This document shows, piece by piece, positions 20,894 through 29,965 of a stretch of 64,000 nt of DNA. This DNA comes from Prorocentrum cordatum (taxonomy: Eukaryota; Sar; Dinophyceae; Prorocentrales; Prorocentraceae). How positions within the stretch are numbered: position 1 is the stretch's first letter; each line of letters opens with the position of its first letter. Made by a program: the position numbers and the translations under genes. The notes under the pieces are model-generated. The model saw only the letters and a program-made list of their open reading frames with translations. It was not told the DNA's origin and made no database searches. The stretch covers positions 74,810 to 138,809 of the forward strand of contig CAUYUJ010014324.1 in assembly GCA_963575745.1 (NCBI GenBank), given 5' to 3'.

Positions 20894-22098
20894 CTACCCC
20901 CGCTTCCCCCTTCTGCGTATCCCCGCGGAGCGGAGGCCTTGGAGGAGCTTCTGGGCACGAAGCTTGCGCATGGCGGCGGCTGCGGCGGCCTTGGCTGCGG
21001 CGTCGCCTGCTGCCTCGCCGTTGCCCACCTCGCCCGCCACGGCCTCTGCTGCCCCCTCCTCGGTGGCCTCTTCCTCCAGGGAGTCCAGGATGACGTCGAC
21101 GTCCTTCTCGTCGATCTCCTGCTCGTCGCCGCTCCCGTCGCGCTCCGCCGCGGCACCTGCTGTGGCAACGCGCTGTGCCAGACGCCGCAACTCTGCGACT
21201 TGGCCGTCCCATTGCTCAGCGAAGCCAGGGGCGAGCATGCCTGAGCACTGGTTAAGAGCGGCGAGGAAAGCGGTGGCTCGCTCCCCCTCGCTGAGTTGGG
21301 CGCCTGGGGACGCTGGGGCAACCGTCCCTCGCGGCCCTTCCTCCCGCTGCTGTGCTTCACGCTCGCGGAGCTGTTGCGCCAGGAGGTTGTCGATGAGCGC
21401 CTGGAGCTCCTTCTCGCCGGCCTGACTCTGCGCATGTTTGCCCTCCAGCTCGAGCTTGTGGGCCTGTAGTTCAGCGAGCTGCTTGTCCGCCGCCGAGATC
21501 CTGCTCGCCAAGGCCGCCGTGGTGGCCTCCTGGTTCTTCTGCTTGCGCTCCAACTCGCTGAGCTGGACTGATGTGGGCTTGGTTGCTGCCAACTCGTTCT
21601 CCAACTGCTGCGCCTCCTGCCGTTTGGATTCGAGAATGGCCTCCGCGCCGTCCACGCCCTCGATCTTCTTGATCTCACTTCGTAGCTTGCCCAATCGGCG
21701 GACACGTTCAGACTTGTCGTCAGGCTGCGACCCGACGCCTGCCGCCCCAGCGCCACCGCCATCGACTCCTGGTCCTGCTTGGCTGCTGGTCTCCAACTTT
21801 TTGACCTTCCTCCGCAACTGGTTGAGCTCGTGGCGTTCTCTGGCGTCCAGTTGTGACATGCCCTCCACCAAGAACTCGTACCAGAACCGCTTTCCCACCA
21901 GTCGTAGCCGCAGCTCCTGCAGACGTGCCGAGAGCCCCAATTCTTCTTGGCTCCGCACTGGGGGCAATCCCAGACCCTGGGCGCTGCACCGCTGCCGCCC
22001 GCGCCTGGAGCTTGGCCGCCCCGCTGTCCACGGCTGCCACTGGCTCTGCCGCCGCCGCCGCGCGCGGCACCACGAGCACCGCCTCCACGTCCTGCCAT
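20894..22098 (-). pseudogene. ORF1-like zinc-finger and coiled-coil protein, frameshifted
   Basis: I chose the ATG at 22098-22096 because it opens an RGG-rich segment (MAGRGGGARGAARGGGGR). A zinc ribbon-like finger follows with Cys 45, 48, 60 and 63 in WDCPQC...CRSCGYDWW, close to the RanBP2 pattern but with one extra spacer residue. Near 21894 the sensible reading moves to another frame, which carries a long Glu/Lys/Gln-rich coiled coil (for example LDARERHELNQLRRKVKKLE) and ends at a TAG at 20894. Going from finger to coiled coil needs a -1 shift or an indel; I see no canonical slippery heptamer. LINE ORF1 proteins are typically RNA-binding and self-associating, which this domain mix fits. 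The lesion may be decay, a sequencing indel or recoding. Confidence 0.65.
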
Positions 22099-22286
22099 TG
22101 GTCGAGCCCGCCGCGGCTGGGCTCCCAATCGGGCGACTGGGGCCGGGTGTCGGTGATGTAATATGGAAAGAACTGTGGCCCAAAAGGCCTCACTGAAAGC
22201 TTGGAAGATTGGGAATCTGACCCAAGAATGGACGCGACGGCTAGAGCCAGCCTCATGAGACCAGACATCTGCCCTGATCGCGCCAC
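22099..22286 (-). other. 5' leader between spliced leader and ORF1
   Basis: This 188-nt stretch follows the spliced leader and precedes the chosen ORF1 start. Two other ATGs occur soon after the leader in a frame that does not reach the zinc finger. It is the expected position for a 5' UTR of a trans-spliced mRNA. Confidence 0.55.
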
Positions 22287-22308
22287 CTTGAGCCAAAATG
22301 GCTACGGA
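22287..22308 (-). other. Dinoflagellate spliced leader (DinoSL), complete 22 nt
   Basis: Read on the minus strand from 22308, the sequence begins TCCGTAGCCATTTTGG and ends CTCAAG at 22287, matching the conserved DinoSL at all 22 positions. DinoSL is added to nuclear mRNAs by trans-splicing and is not normally encoded at gene 5' ends, so its presence implies that the adjoining minus-strand sequence was copied from a mature mRNA. No Sm-binding motif follows, which argues against an SL RNA gene. Its first base is the junction with the plus-strand half. Confidence 0.95.
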
Positions 22309-25300
22309 CATGCGTGAGGACAGCTGGCAGGCCCCCGAGGGCGCGCGCAACAAGTACGCGCGCAAGGTCCGCGAGTTGGAGGCCAGCGACCCCGGCGCAT
22401 GGGCCATCGCTGACGACGAGCACTACTGCTACCTGCAGGGCGTAAAGCAGTTCATGCGGTACCACGGCGGCAGGCGCGAGGGCAGCGACTGCAGCTCCGA
22501 CGGCGACGTCAGCAGCAGCGGCGACGGAGCAGCGCAAGCGAGCAGCAGGGCGCCCAAGCCCCCGTCCACGGTGGGCCTTCCCCTCGGCGCCCAGTGGGCA
22601 GCACGCGTGGCCCTGGCCGCCGAGTGCCCCAGCCTGCCCCCCTTGGCCGACTGGGCCGCTGAGGCCAGGGCCGAGGCGGAGGCCGATGGAGCAGCCTTCG
22701 CCGTCATTCGAGGCCAGGGCTTCAAGGAGTGGATCCGTCACTCCATGGCTGAAGGCGCAGGCGGGCTCCACGCCTATCGGCGCGGGCCCAGGGCATGGGC
22801 CCCTGACGACGAGTACAATGGGGCCCCAGCCCATGCCCCAGACCGAGTGAAGGTTGTGGCGAAGCAATCGTCAACAGAGGTCTGGCGGGTCAGGCGAGAC
22901 CGTGACAGGTTTCGGCCGCAGCTCCCGCGCTCTGGCGGCGAGGCCCTCCCCAGGCCCTCAGCCGATGAGCTGCGCATGGCCGCCAGGACCTTCAGGCACG
23001 GCACTGGCGTCGGCAGCGACCGCCTCAACCCGCGGAAGGCCGCGGACCTCAGCGACGAGCTTCTGGAGGCAGTCGTTGACTTCGGGATGAAGTGTGAGGA
23101 GATCGGCGGCTGGCCCGACGTCATCACGGACTCGCTTGTGGTCATGCTTCCGAAGCCACAGGGCGGGTTTCGGCCCATTGGGCTGCTGGGCTGGCTCCCT
23201 CGCCTTTGGAGCCGAGTCCGTCAGCCCGTGGCGCGGCGCTGGGACTCGCAGATTGACCCTGGCGTCGCAGGCGCCTTCTGGGGGGGGCGCGGCCGCGCGG
23301 CCGAAGAGGCCGTCTGGTGGCAAGCCCTGCGCGCAGAAGCCGCACACGCACGTGGAGAAGGAGCAGCAGCGGCGCTCATCGACCTATGGAAGGCCTACGA
23401 GCTCGTGGACCTGGCCATCATCCAGGGCCGTGGCGTCCTGGCTGGCTACCCTCGGCGCCTGCTGGGCATGGCCCTCACCCTGTACGCGGGGGAGCGCCGC
23501 TTCATGCTTGATGGTAGCGTGTCCGAGCCCTACCTGCTGGATGCGGGACTCATCGCGGGGTGCTCGCATGCGGGTCGGCTCCTCAAGTGCGGCCTGCTGG
23601 TGCCCGCGGACGAGCATGCGCGGCTGTGGCGGGCGCTCGAGCCCAGAGTCACCCTCGCCATCATGTTCGACGACTGCTGCGTCGGCTGCCACGGACCGAT
23701 GGCACAGGTCGCAGCCTACATGGCCCAGGCGGCGAAGGCGGTCATCTCACAGCTGGAGGCCCTAGGCTGCAAGGTCTCAGCAGCAAAGAGCGAACTGCTG
23801 GCCAGCTCGCCAGAGCTGGCATCACTGGTCGCCAAGCTAATGGGAGGCATCGCCTTCCCCATCGCCGACTCGGTCAAGAACCTGGGGGTCGACTACTGCC
23901 TCGACGGCCAGGCGTTCGTGGTCCTCGAGAAGCGGCATACGAAGGCGGCACCCCAGTTGCAGAGGTTGCACGCCATCCGCTCGCAGGAGACCCCAGCAGC
24001 AGCTCGAGTGGCGAACACTGGTCTGCGGCCTGCTACTCGCTATGGGCTGAGTGTGGTGGGTTGGCCGACGTCGCAGCTCAACAAGTGGAGGAGCCAGGTC
24101 AACGCCGTTCACCATGGGCGCGGCCAAGGCAAGAGCCTCAGCCTCAGTTTCCTCCTCAACAAGCGTCTGCACTGCGACCCGCTGCACGGCCACGTGGCGC
24201 TGCCCATTGTCGCATGGGCCAAAGCGGTGCAGTTCAACTCGGACAGTAGGGACCTGAGGGCCCTGGGCAGCGCTTTCGCAGGGGCTAGGACGTTGCTGGC
24301 CAGAGGCGGGCCTGAGGCGTTGGCTGGACGCGGGCCAGCTGCTGCGTGCGTGTTAGCCTGCCACCGCCTGGGCTGGACCGCCACACTGCCAGGGTTGCTC
24401 ACCAACGACAAGCAGCAGCCTCTGGACCTACGGACCCTGGGGGCCTCCACGCTCGCCAAGCACATCGCCGACGGCCACGAGAGGGCGCTGTGGCGAGCAG
24501 CGAGCAAGCACCCAGGGCTGGAGCACCTGCGCGATGGAGGCGCCCTGTCCAGTATCAGGCGCACACTGGCACGCAAGCGCATGAGCAAGCAGAAGGCCAA
24601 GCATATGAGTTCTGCCAAGAACGCGCTGGTCGGATGTCTCTGGCCCGTGGCGCGGCGGTTCTTTGAGGAGCGCCCATTGGCCTCCTCTCCTTGGTGCCCC
24701 AGGGGGTGCCCTGCGCACGGCGCAGTGCGGCGCCTGGCGTGGCAGTGCCCAGCCACCGAGGCTAGCCGCGCCGAGTGGATCTCCAACGAGGAGGCGGACG
24801 AGCGGTGCCCCCATGGCGACACCCCCTTCCGCTCCATCGTCGGTATGGCCAGCATCGGGGGAGAGGAGGACCCGCTCTGGTCCCGCGCTCTTGCACCCGA
24901 GCACCGAAGGGCCCTGCCACCGCCCACCGACACCAGGGAGGCGCGGAAGGAGGGCCGTGCCGACTTGGTGGGGCAGCCGCTCTCGGGCGACCTCTTCACG
25001 GACGGGAGCGTTCTGGACCCCAGCCTCGTCTCGGCGCGCGGCGGCTGGGCGGTCGTCGTCATGGGGCCCGACGGCGAGGCAGTCAGCCTCTTCGGGCCGC
25101 TCCCCTGGCCGTATCCACAAGAATCAGGGGCAGCGGAGCTGGTGGCGGCCATCGAGGGCATCCAGAGCTGCTTACCACCTGTGCGGATCTTCACGGACTG
25201 CAAGCTGCTCGTGGACGGCTTCGCGGCGGGCAAGGCGTGGTGCCTGCAGTGGCAGCGGCCTTACCGCGAGCTATGGGTGCGGTTCTGGGCGGCCCTCGAC

Positions 25301-26263
25301 GACGTGGGGGTCGGCAGCGTCACCATCCACAGGGTGAAAGCGCACGCCGCGCTGGCGGACGTGCAGGCGGAGCGCGTCACGGCCTGGCAGCGGCGGGGCA
25401 ATCACAGCGCCGATGCCCGCGCCGTGCAAGGCGCGCAGATGCATCCCAGCGACGACGACGTGCGAGATAGGAGCCGCAGGCAGGATCGTCTCGTCAAGAA
25501 GGTCTTCTGCTGGCTGGGTGCGGCGATGCAGGACGGCGACGCCGAGCTCACGGCAGCGGACGGGCACGAGGGCCCAGGCATGGAAGCAGTTCGGTGCGAT
25601 CGGCGCGGCTGCAAGATGCGATGGCGAGCTCGCTGCAGTTTCCCCGACTGCCCGCAGCGCGCGTGCGGGCGGCACGGGACGTGGCTGGACGTCGACGGCG
25701 ACACGGTCTGGGCCTGCCAGCGGTGCGCGGGCAGGGGCGACGCGCTCGCGGGCTCCTGGGCCTCTGGGGCCGAGAGCAGTGGCGGATCGGTAGCTGCAGC
25801 CGCGGCGCTCATCACGGCGGGCGCGGCGCTGCTGTCCCACAGTCAGGCCAGCGAGGCACCAGCACAGGTGGAAGGAGACGAGGCGCGTGCAGGGCGAGTC
25901 GGCAGCGGCGCGCCTGGCGGCGGCCAGCGGGGAAGCCCACCGACGTCTGGGGGCCCTTCTGGGGCCGTTGGCGGGCCCCCGCCGCTGCCGCCGCCGCAGC
26001 TCCCGCCGTGGTGGGGATTCGACGCCCACGGCTCCCACGACCTGTGGCGGGCTGGTAACCACCTCTTCTGCGTGAAGTGCGGCTACTGGACGCAGAGCCG
26101 TAGGATGGCGGGCCTGGCAGCGGAGTGCCCGAAGGCCCCCAATAACGATAGGCAGAAGGCGGTGCTCAGCAGGCTGAAGCGCGGCCTGCAGCCCGCTGGG
26201 ACGGGCGGCATCGGTGACCCTGAGCCGCTGCGGCGCATGCGCAGGCGCGTCGATGGTGGCTAG
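22298..26263 (+). CDS. Reverse transcriptase / RNase H / zinc-finger polyprotein
   Basis: An intact 1321-residue frame. RT motifs: GVGSDRLNPRKAADLSD (about 237-253), VVMLPKPQGGFRPIGLLGWL (281-300), motif A with Asp362 in ALIDLWKAYELVD, a variant motif B LIAGCSHAGRLL (418-429), and motif C with FDD at 457-459. A Cys/His cluster (CPRGCPAH...WQC, 800-817) precedes RNase H. RNase H has Asp902 (FTDGS), Glu947 (AAELVAA), Asp967 (FTDCK), and His1036/Asp1039 (GNHSADA), a full catalytic set. The C-terminus has more cysteine clusters (1100-1143) and a final FCVKCGYW finger. The enzyme would copy element RNA into DNA and degrade the template. The first ATG (22298) lies inside the antisense spliced leader, with an in-frame TGA just before it; ATG 22310 is an alternative. 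The native N-terminus is probably missing. Confidence 0.9.
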   Translation: MATDMREDSWQAPEGARNKYARKVRELEASDPGAWAIADDEHYCYLQGVKQFMRYHGGRREGSDCSSDGDVSSSGDGAAQASSRAPKPPSTVGLPLGAQWAARVALAAECPSLPPLADWAAEARAEAEADGAAFAVIRGQGFKEWIRHSMAEGAGGLHAYRRGPRAWAPDDEYNGAPAHAPDRVKVVAKQSSTEVWRVRRDRDRFRPQLPRSGGEALPRPSADELRMAARTFRHGTGVGSDRLNPRKAADLSDELLEAVVDFGMKCEEIGGWPDVITDSLVVMLPKPQGGFRPIGLLGWLPRLWSRVRQPVARRWDSQIDPGVAGAFWGGRGRAAEEAVWWQALRAEAAHARGEGAAAALIDLWKAYELVDLAIIQGRGVLAGYPRRLLGMALTLYAGERRFMLDGSVSEPYLLDAGLIAGCSHAGRLLKCGLLVPADEHARLWRALEPRVTLAIMFDDCCVGCHGPMAQVAAYMAQAAKAVISQLEALGCKVSAAKSELLASSPELASLVAKLMGGIAFPIADSVKNLGVDYCLDGQAFVVLEKRHTKAAPQLQRLHAIRSQETPAAARVANTGLRPATRYGLSVVGWPTSQLNKWRSQVNAVHHGRGQGKSLSLSFLLNKRLHCDPLHGHVALPIVAWAKAVQFNSDSRDLRALGSAFAGARTLLARGGPEALAGRGPAAACVLACHRLGWTATLPGLLTNDKQQPLDLRTLGASTLAKHIADGHERALWRAASKHPGLEHLRDGGALSSIRRTLARKRMSKQKAKHMSSAKNALVGCLWPVARRFFEERPLASSPWCPRGCPAHGAVRRLAWQCPATEASRAEWISNEEADERCPHGDTPFRSIVGMASIGGEEDPLWSRALAPEHRRALPPPTDTREARKEGRADLVGQPLSGDLFTDGSVLDPSLVSARGGWAVVVMGPDGEAVSLFGPLPWPYPQESGAAELVAAIEGIQSCLPPVRIFTDCKLLVDGFAAGKAWCLQWQRPYRELWVRFWAALDDVGVGSVTIHRVKAHAALADVQAERVTAWQRRGNHSADARAVQGAQMHPSDDDVRDRSRRQDRLVKKVFCWLGAAMQDGDAELTAADGHEGPGMEAVRCDRRGCKMRWRARCSFPDCPQRACGRHGTWLDVDGDTVWACQRCAGRGDALAGSWASGAESSGGSVAAAAALITAGAALLSHSQASEAPAQVEGDEARAGRVGSGAPGGGQRGSPPTSGGPSGAVGGPPPLPPPQLPPWWGFDAHGSHDLWRAGNHLFCVKCGYWTQSRRMAGLAAECPKAPNNDRQKAVLSRLKRGLQPAGTGGIGDPEPLRRMRRRVDGG

Positions 26264-27358
26264 GCTCTTTCTTGCCACGCTTGCCGCCTCGCTCTGTCTG
26301 CCATCAATTGAACAGACGTGTGTTTAGCACACGGCTGTTCGGGCTGCCTCTGCAAGGCAACCAAACCCTACTTTGGTGCCTCAGGTCGCGTGAGGGTGTT
26401 GCCTTGCGGGGGCAATCGCTGCTGCGAGGCGCGTTCCGCGCCGCTCTCCAGCAGCGCCGCCCGTCCCAGTGCTGAGGCGGAACCAAGTGCGCAGGGGTTT
26501 CCACACGCACGGGATCGGGCTCGGCTGCCAGCGGCAACGTAGCAGGTTGGCATCTGGCCAGGACCCGCTGCGATGTTGGTGGCGAAGTGCGGCCGCTTGC
26601 ACGGTGTTTAGTCGGGCGCGCTTGTGCCTTGCATGCTCGCCCTGCGGAAGCTGAACCAGGTGCGTAGGTTCGCCCACGCACGGGATCGGGCTCCGTCTGT
26701 TCTGTGTTGCTCTGCCCCCGCTCTCGGGTGGAGGCTGAACCAGGAGCGTAGGATTTCACACGCTCGGGATCGGGCTCTGCTGCCAGCGGCAACGTTAGGT
26801 CCCTTGGACGCGGCGATGCTGCAGGCTAAGCAGCCTTTGCTCGGCGCTCGTGTCCCGCTCTTGAGCTAGCTCGTGCCGTTGCACGGCTCTCGCTCGAGCG
26901 GAAGCTGGACCAGGTGTGTTGGTTTCCACGCACTGGAGCGTTCCGTTTAATGTAGTGGCTGGCGCGCTTGCCGCGACGGCCAGCGCTTCTTGCGCCCCAG
27001 TTTGCTCTGCTCTGTGCCGCCAGTCGGAGGCTGGACCGTGGTGGTAGGTTCGCACACCGCCATGGTTGCCTCCGAAGGCCACCGCATTGCAAACCTTCCC
27101 TGTCTGTGGCCTGGTGCCAGCGGGAGGTTTGCGGTGCTGTGGCACCTCGAGCCAGCATGCTGAGTTGCCGTGAATGCTCGATGCCCTGCCTTCCGCTTGC
27201 CTCGGCCGAGGCGGATGGCGTGGCCTCTAGTCTTCAGGCGAGGCTGCGAGTGTGCCTTGGGCACGGGTCAGGCCTTGCGTCCGCAGCGCCAGAGGGAAAG
27301 GCCATGGCTTCGGGAGGCTGTATCGAGCGGGGAGCTCCAGACCTTCTTGGATGCGTGG
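26264..27358 (+). repeat. 3' region of the retroelement with degenerate internal repeats
   Basis: No convincing gene. A motif of the type CTGAACCAGGTGCGTAGG with CACGCACGGGATCGGGCT recurs near 26475, 26651, 26733, 26900 and 27010. Two copies are followed by CTGCCAGCGGCAACGT. It ends at the (TCA)n tract. Confidence 0.65.
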
Positions 27359-27401
<43 letters not shown>

Positions 27402-27402
27402 C
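27359..27402. repeat. (TCA)n tract at right edge of the retroelement
   Basis: A perfect ATC/TCA run of 44 bp, same orientation as 18677-18735. It is either the target microsatellite or a 3' tail. It directly abuts the 90-bp satellite. Confidence 0.95.
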
Positions 27403-29260
27403 CACCGATTTCGGCATACCCCTCATACGTTTCGTGGCCCCATAGGGAGCTCCGCCGAAGGCCCCAGTGGCAGGGTACGCATGCCTCCCCACCACCCATT
27501 TCGGCACACCCCTCACACGTTTCGTGGCCCCATAGGGAGCTCCACCGAAGGCCCCACGCCCGCGCTCGGAGACGTTCCTCGCGGCTCAGACGCTCAGAAG
27601 TTCGCATTCGAAAGTGCGGCCTTCAGCTGCAGCGCTCCTCTGGAAGTGCCACAGACCGAACGGGGCGTCGTCGGCCACTGCTCGCCGGTTCCTCCCTGTC
27701 CTGGAAGCAGGCAGGCGGACCCCCGCAGTGCTCCTCACTCCTATCAGCGCCCCTGGGACAGTGCCGTTGTCGAGGCAGGAGATGCGATCCGAAGCGCGCC
27801 TTCCAGTGCCGTGGCAACAATTGGGGGCGCTGCAGAAGGCGCGCCTCCGCTCGGAAACGTTCCTCACTGTTCAGGCGCTCAGGAATTTGCATCCGAAAGT
27901 GCGGCCATCAGCTGCAGCAGTCCTCTGGGAGCGCCACAGACCGAACAGGGCGTCATCAGCCGCACCGCGCCGATTCCTCCCTCTCGTGGCAGCAGGCAGC
28001 AGGGTCCGCATGCCTCCCCACCACCCATTTCGGCACACCCCTCACACGTTTCGTGGCCCCATAGGGAGCTCCACCGAAGGCCCCAGTGGCAGGGTCCGCA
28101 TGCCTCCCCACCACCCATTTCGGCACACCCCTCACACGTTTCGTGGCCCCATAGGGAGCTCCACCGAAGGCCCCAGTGGCAGGGTCCGCATGCCTCCCCA
28201 CCACCCATTTCGGCACACCCCTCACACGTTTCGTGGCCCCATAGGGAGCTCCACCGAAGGCCCCAGTGGCAGGGTCGCATGCCTCCCCACCACCCATTTC
28301 GGCACACCCCTCACACGTTTCGTGGCCCCATAGGGAGCTCCACCGAAGGCCCCAGTGGCAGGGTCCGCATGCCTCCCCACCACCCATTTCGGCACACCCC
28401 TCACACGTTTCGTGGCCCCATAGGGAGCTCCACCGAAGGCCCCAGTGGCAGGGTCCGCATGCCTCCCCACCACCCATTTCGGCACACCCCTCACACGTTT
28501 CGTGGCCCCATAGGGAGCTCCACCGAAGGCCCCAGTGGCAGGGTCCGCATGCCTCCCCACCACCCATTTCGGCACACCCCTCACACGTTTCGTGGCCCCA
28601 TAGGGAGCTCCACCGAAGGCCCCAGTGGCAGGGTCCGCATGCCTCCCCACCACCCATTTCGGCACACCCCTCACACGTTTCGTGGCCCCATAGGGAGCTC
28701 CACCGAAGGCCCCAGTGGCAGGGTCCGCATGCCTCCCCACCCATTTCGGCACACCCCGGCACACCCCTCACACGTTTCGTGGCCCCATAGGGAGCTCCAC
28801 CGAAGGCCCCAGTGGCCTGGTTCGCATGCCTCCCCAACACCCATTTCGGCACATCCCTCACACGTTTCGTGGCCCCATGGGGATTTCCACTGAAGGCCCC
28901 AGTGACTGGGTTCGCATGCGCCCCCACACCCATTTCGGCACACCCCTCACACGTTTCGTGGCACCATAGGGAGCTCCACCGAAGGCCCCAGTGGCTGCGT
29001 TCGCATGCCGCCCCCACACCAATTTCGGCACACCCCTCACACGTTTCGTGGCCCCACAGGGAGCTCCACCGAACGCCCCAGTGGCTGCGTTCGCATGCCG
29101 CCCCCACAACAACTGCGGTGCACCCCTCACACGTTTCGTGGCCCCATAAGGAGCTCCACCGAAGGCCCCAGTGGCAACGTTCGCATGCCGCCCCCACACC
29201 CATTTCGGCACACCCCTCAAACGGTTCGTGGCCCCATAGGGAGATCCACCGAAGACGGTA
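27403..29260 (+). repeat. 90-bp satellite array, about 16 units
   Basis: Units of exactly 90 bp, each with CATTTCGGCACACCCCTCAC then ACGTTTCGTGGCCCCATAGG and GCCCCAGTGGC, recur from 27403 to 29260. Units at 28021-28720 are nearly identical; outer ones diverge. Because 90 is 30 codons, both strands stay open and encode 30-residue repeats, but an 89-bp unit (near 28270) and a longer one (near 28740) break the frame. There are no spacers, so it is not CRISPR-like. Confidence 0.97.
27558..28009 (-). repeat. Inserted piece of the 295-bp satellite inside the 90-bp array
   Basis: About one and a half units, opposite in orientation to the main array at 43290-45770. Shared marks are CGAAAGTGCGGCC, CAGACCGAACGGGGCG and AGGCAGGAGATGCGATCCGA. 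It interrupts one 90-bp unit between its GAAGGCCCCA and GGGTCCGCATG parts. Confidence 0.9.
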
Positions 29261-29744
29261 CTCACACCAGCATTACTCACAACTGCATATGGTTGGGTCC
29301 TTCGCCAGGCTAATTGTTTTCTTGCTTGTGTTAAAAAATAACGGGCACACCGCAGAGGAGGGATGCCCCAACAGCTCCGCAAAAGGGGCGGGGTCTGGTC
29401 CCAGGCCGGTGCTTGGCGGGTGCTTCGCCGATATGGGGTTGGGAAGTCGCGCAAGCAGGCCGGGGGGGGACCCTGACCACTCGCAAAAGGCAGCCGTCAA
29501 GAGCAGCCAAGATCTGGTCGCGATGGGGGGGAGATGGGGAAGGGCCAGGGGCCCGCGCCCATCGGCGAAGCAATATGAACAAAAACCGTCGCCGTGGGCC
29601 TCCTCGTTCGCCGCAAACCTCCACCAGCCACGGGTGGGGGCTCGGTAGACGGAAGCGGCAAGGCGGCGGCGGCGGTCCTTGACCTTCAGCGCGGGGACGG
29701 TTTGGGGGCGACAAGCGTGCAGGCGCGCACGAAGAGGAGACCAT
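29261..29744. other. No recognisable feature
   Basis: Unassigned sequence between the satellite and a GAG tract. No gene is supported on either strand. Confidence 0.5.
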
Positions 29745-29965
29745 GGGCAACACGAGGAGGAGGAGGAGGAGGAGGAGAAGGAGCAGGAGGAAAAGAAGGG
29801 AGGACGAGGAGGAGAGAGGAGGAAACGGAGGAGGAAAGACGAGGACGAGGACGAGGACGAGGAGGAGTACGAGGAGGAGGATGAGGAAGAGGAGGGGGAC
29901 GAGGAGGAGGACGAGGAGGAGGAAGAGGTGGAGGTGGAGGAAGAGGAAGAGGGACGAGGAGGCTA
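29745..29965. repeat. (GAG)n tract
   Basis: GAG/GGA/GAC triplets on the plus strand, one of the few tracts here with the purine strand on top. Confidence 0.95.

Larger units (their letters stand above)
18736..27358. mobile_element. Non-LTR retroelement with inverted 5' half and spliced leader
   Basis: Minus-strand part (18736-22308): DinoSL, leader, ORF1-like zinc-finger/coiled-coil protein, EEP endonuclease. Plus-strand part (22309-27358): reverse transcriptase, RNase H, cysteine-rich C-terminus, and a 1.1-kb 3' region. The junction is at the first base of the spliced leader. Both outer edges abut (TCA)n. LINE elements normally encode endonuclease and reverse transcriptase in one direction, so the inversion is the oddity. 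Twin priming during target-primed reverse transcription, known from human L1, would give this layout. A natively divergent element, two insertions or an assembly join are alternatives. Confidence 0.8.

Noticed and set aside
21892-21900. Programmed -1 frameshift site between zinc finger and coiled coil
   Set aside because: The GGGAAAG run is out of register for a canonical X XXY YYZ slippery heptamer in the zinc-finger frame.
22287-22308. SL RNA gene
   Set aside because: No Sm-binding motif or SL/5S tandem context follows. The leader runs into a UTR and a zinc-finger/coiled-coil ORF, as in a copied mRNA.
26968-28893. 641-residue plus frame and 415-residue minus frame over the 90-bp satellite as genes
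   Set aside because: Both strands are equally open because the unit is 30 codons. Odd-length units and the foreign insert break continuity, and no domain is present.
27403-29260. CRISPR-like array
   Set aside because: The whole 90-bp unit repeats without unique spacers, and the genome is eukaryotic.
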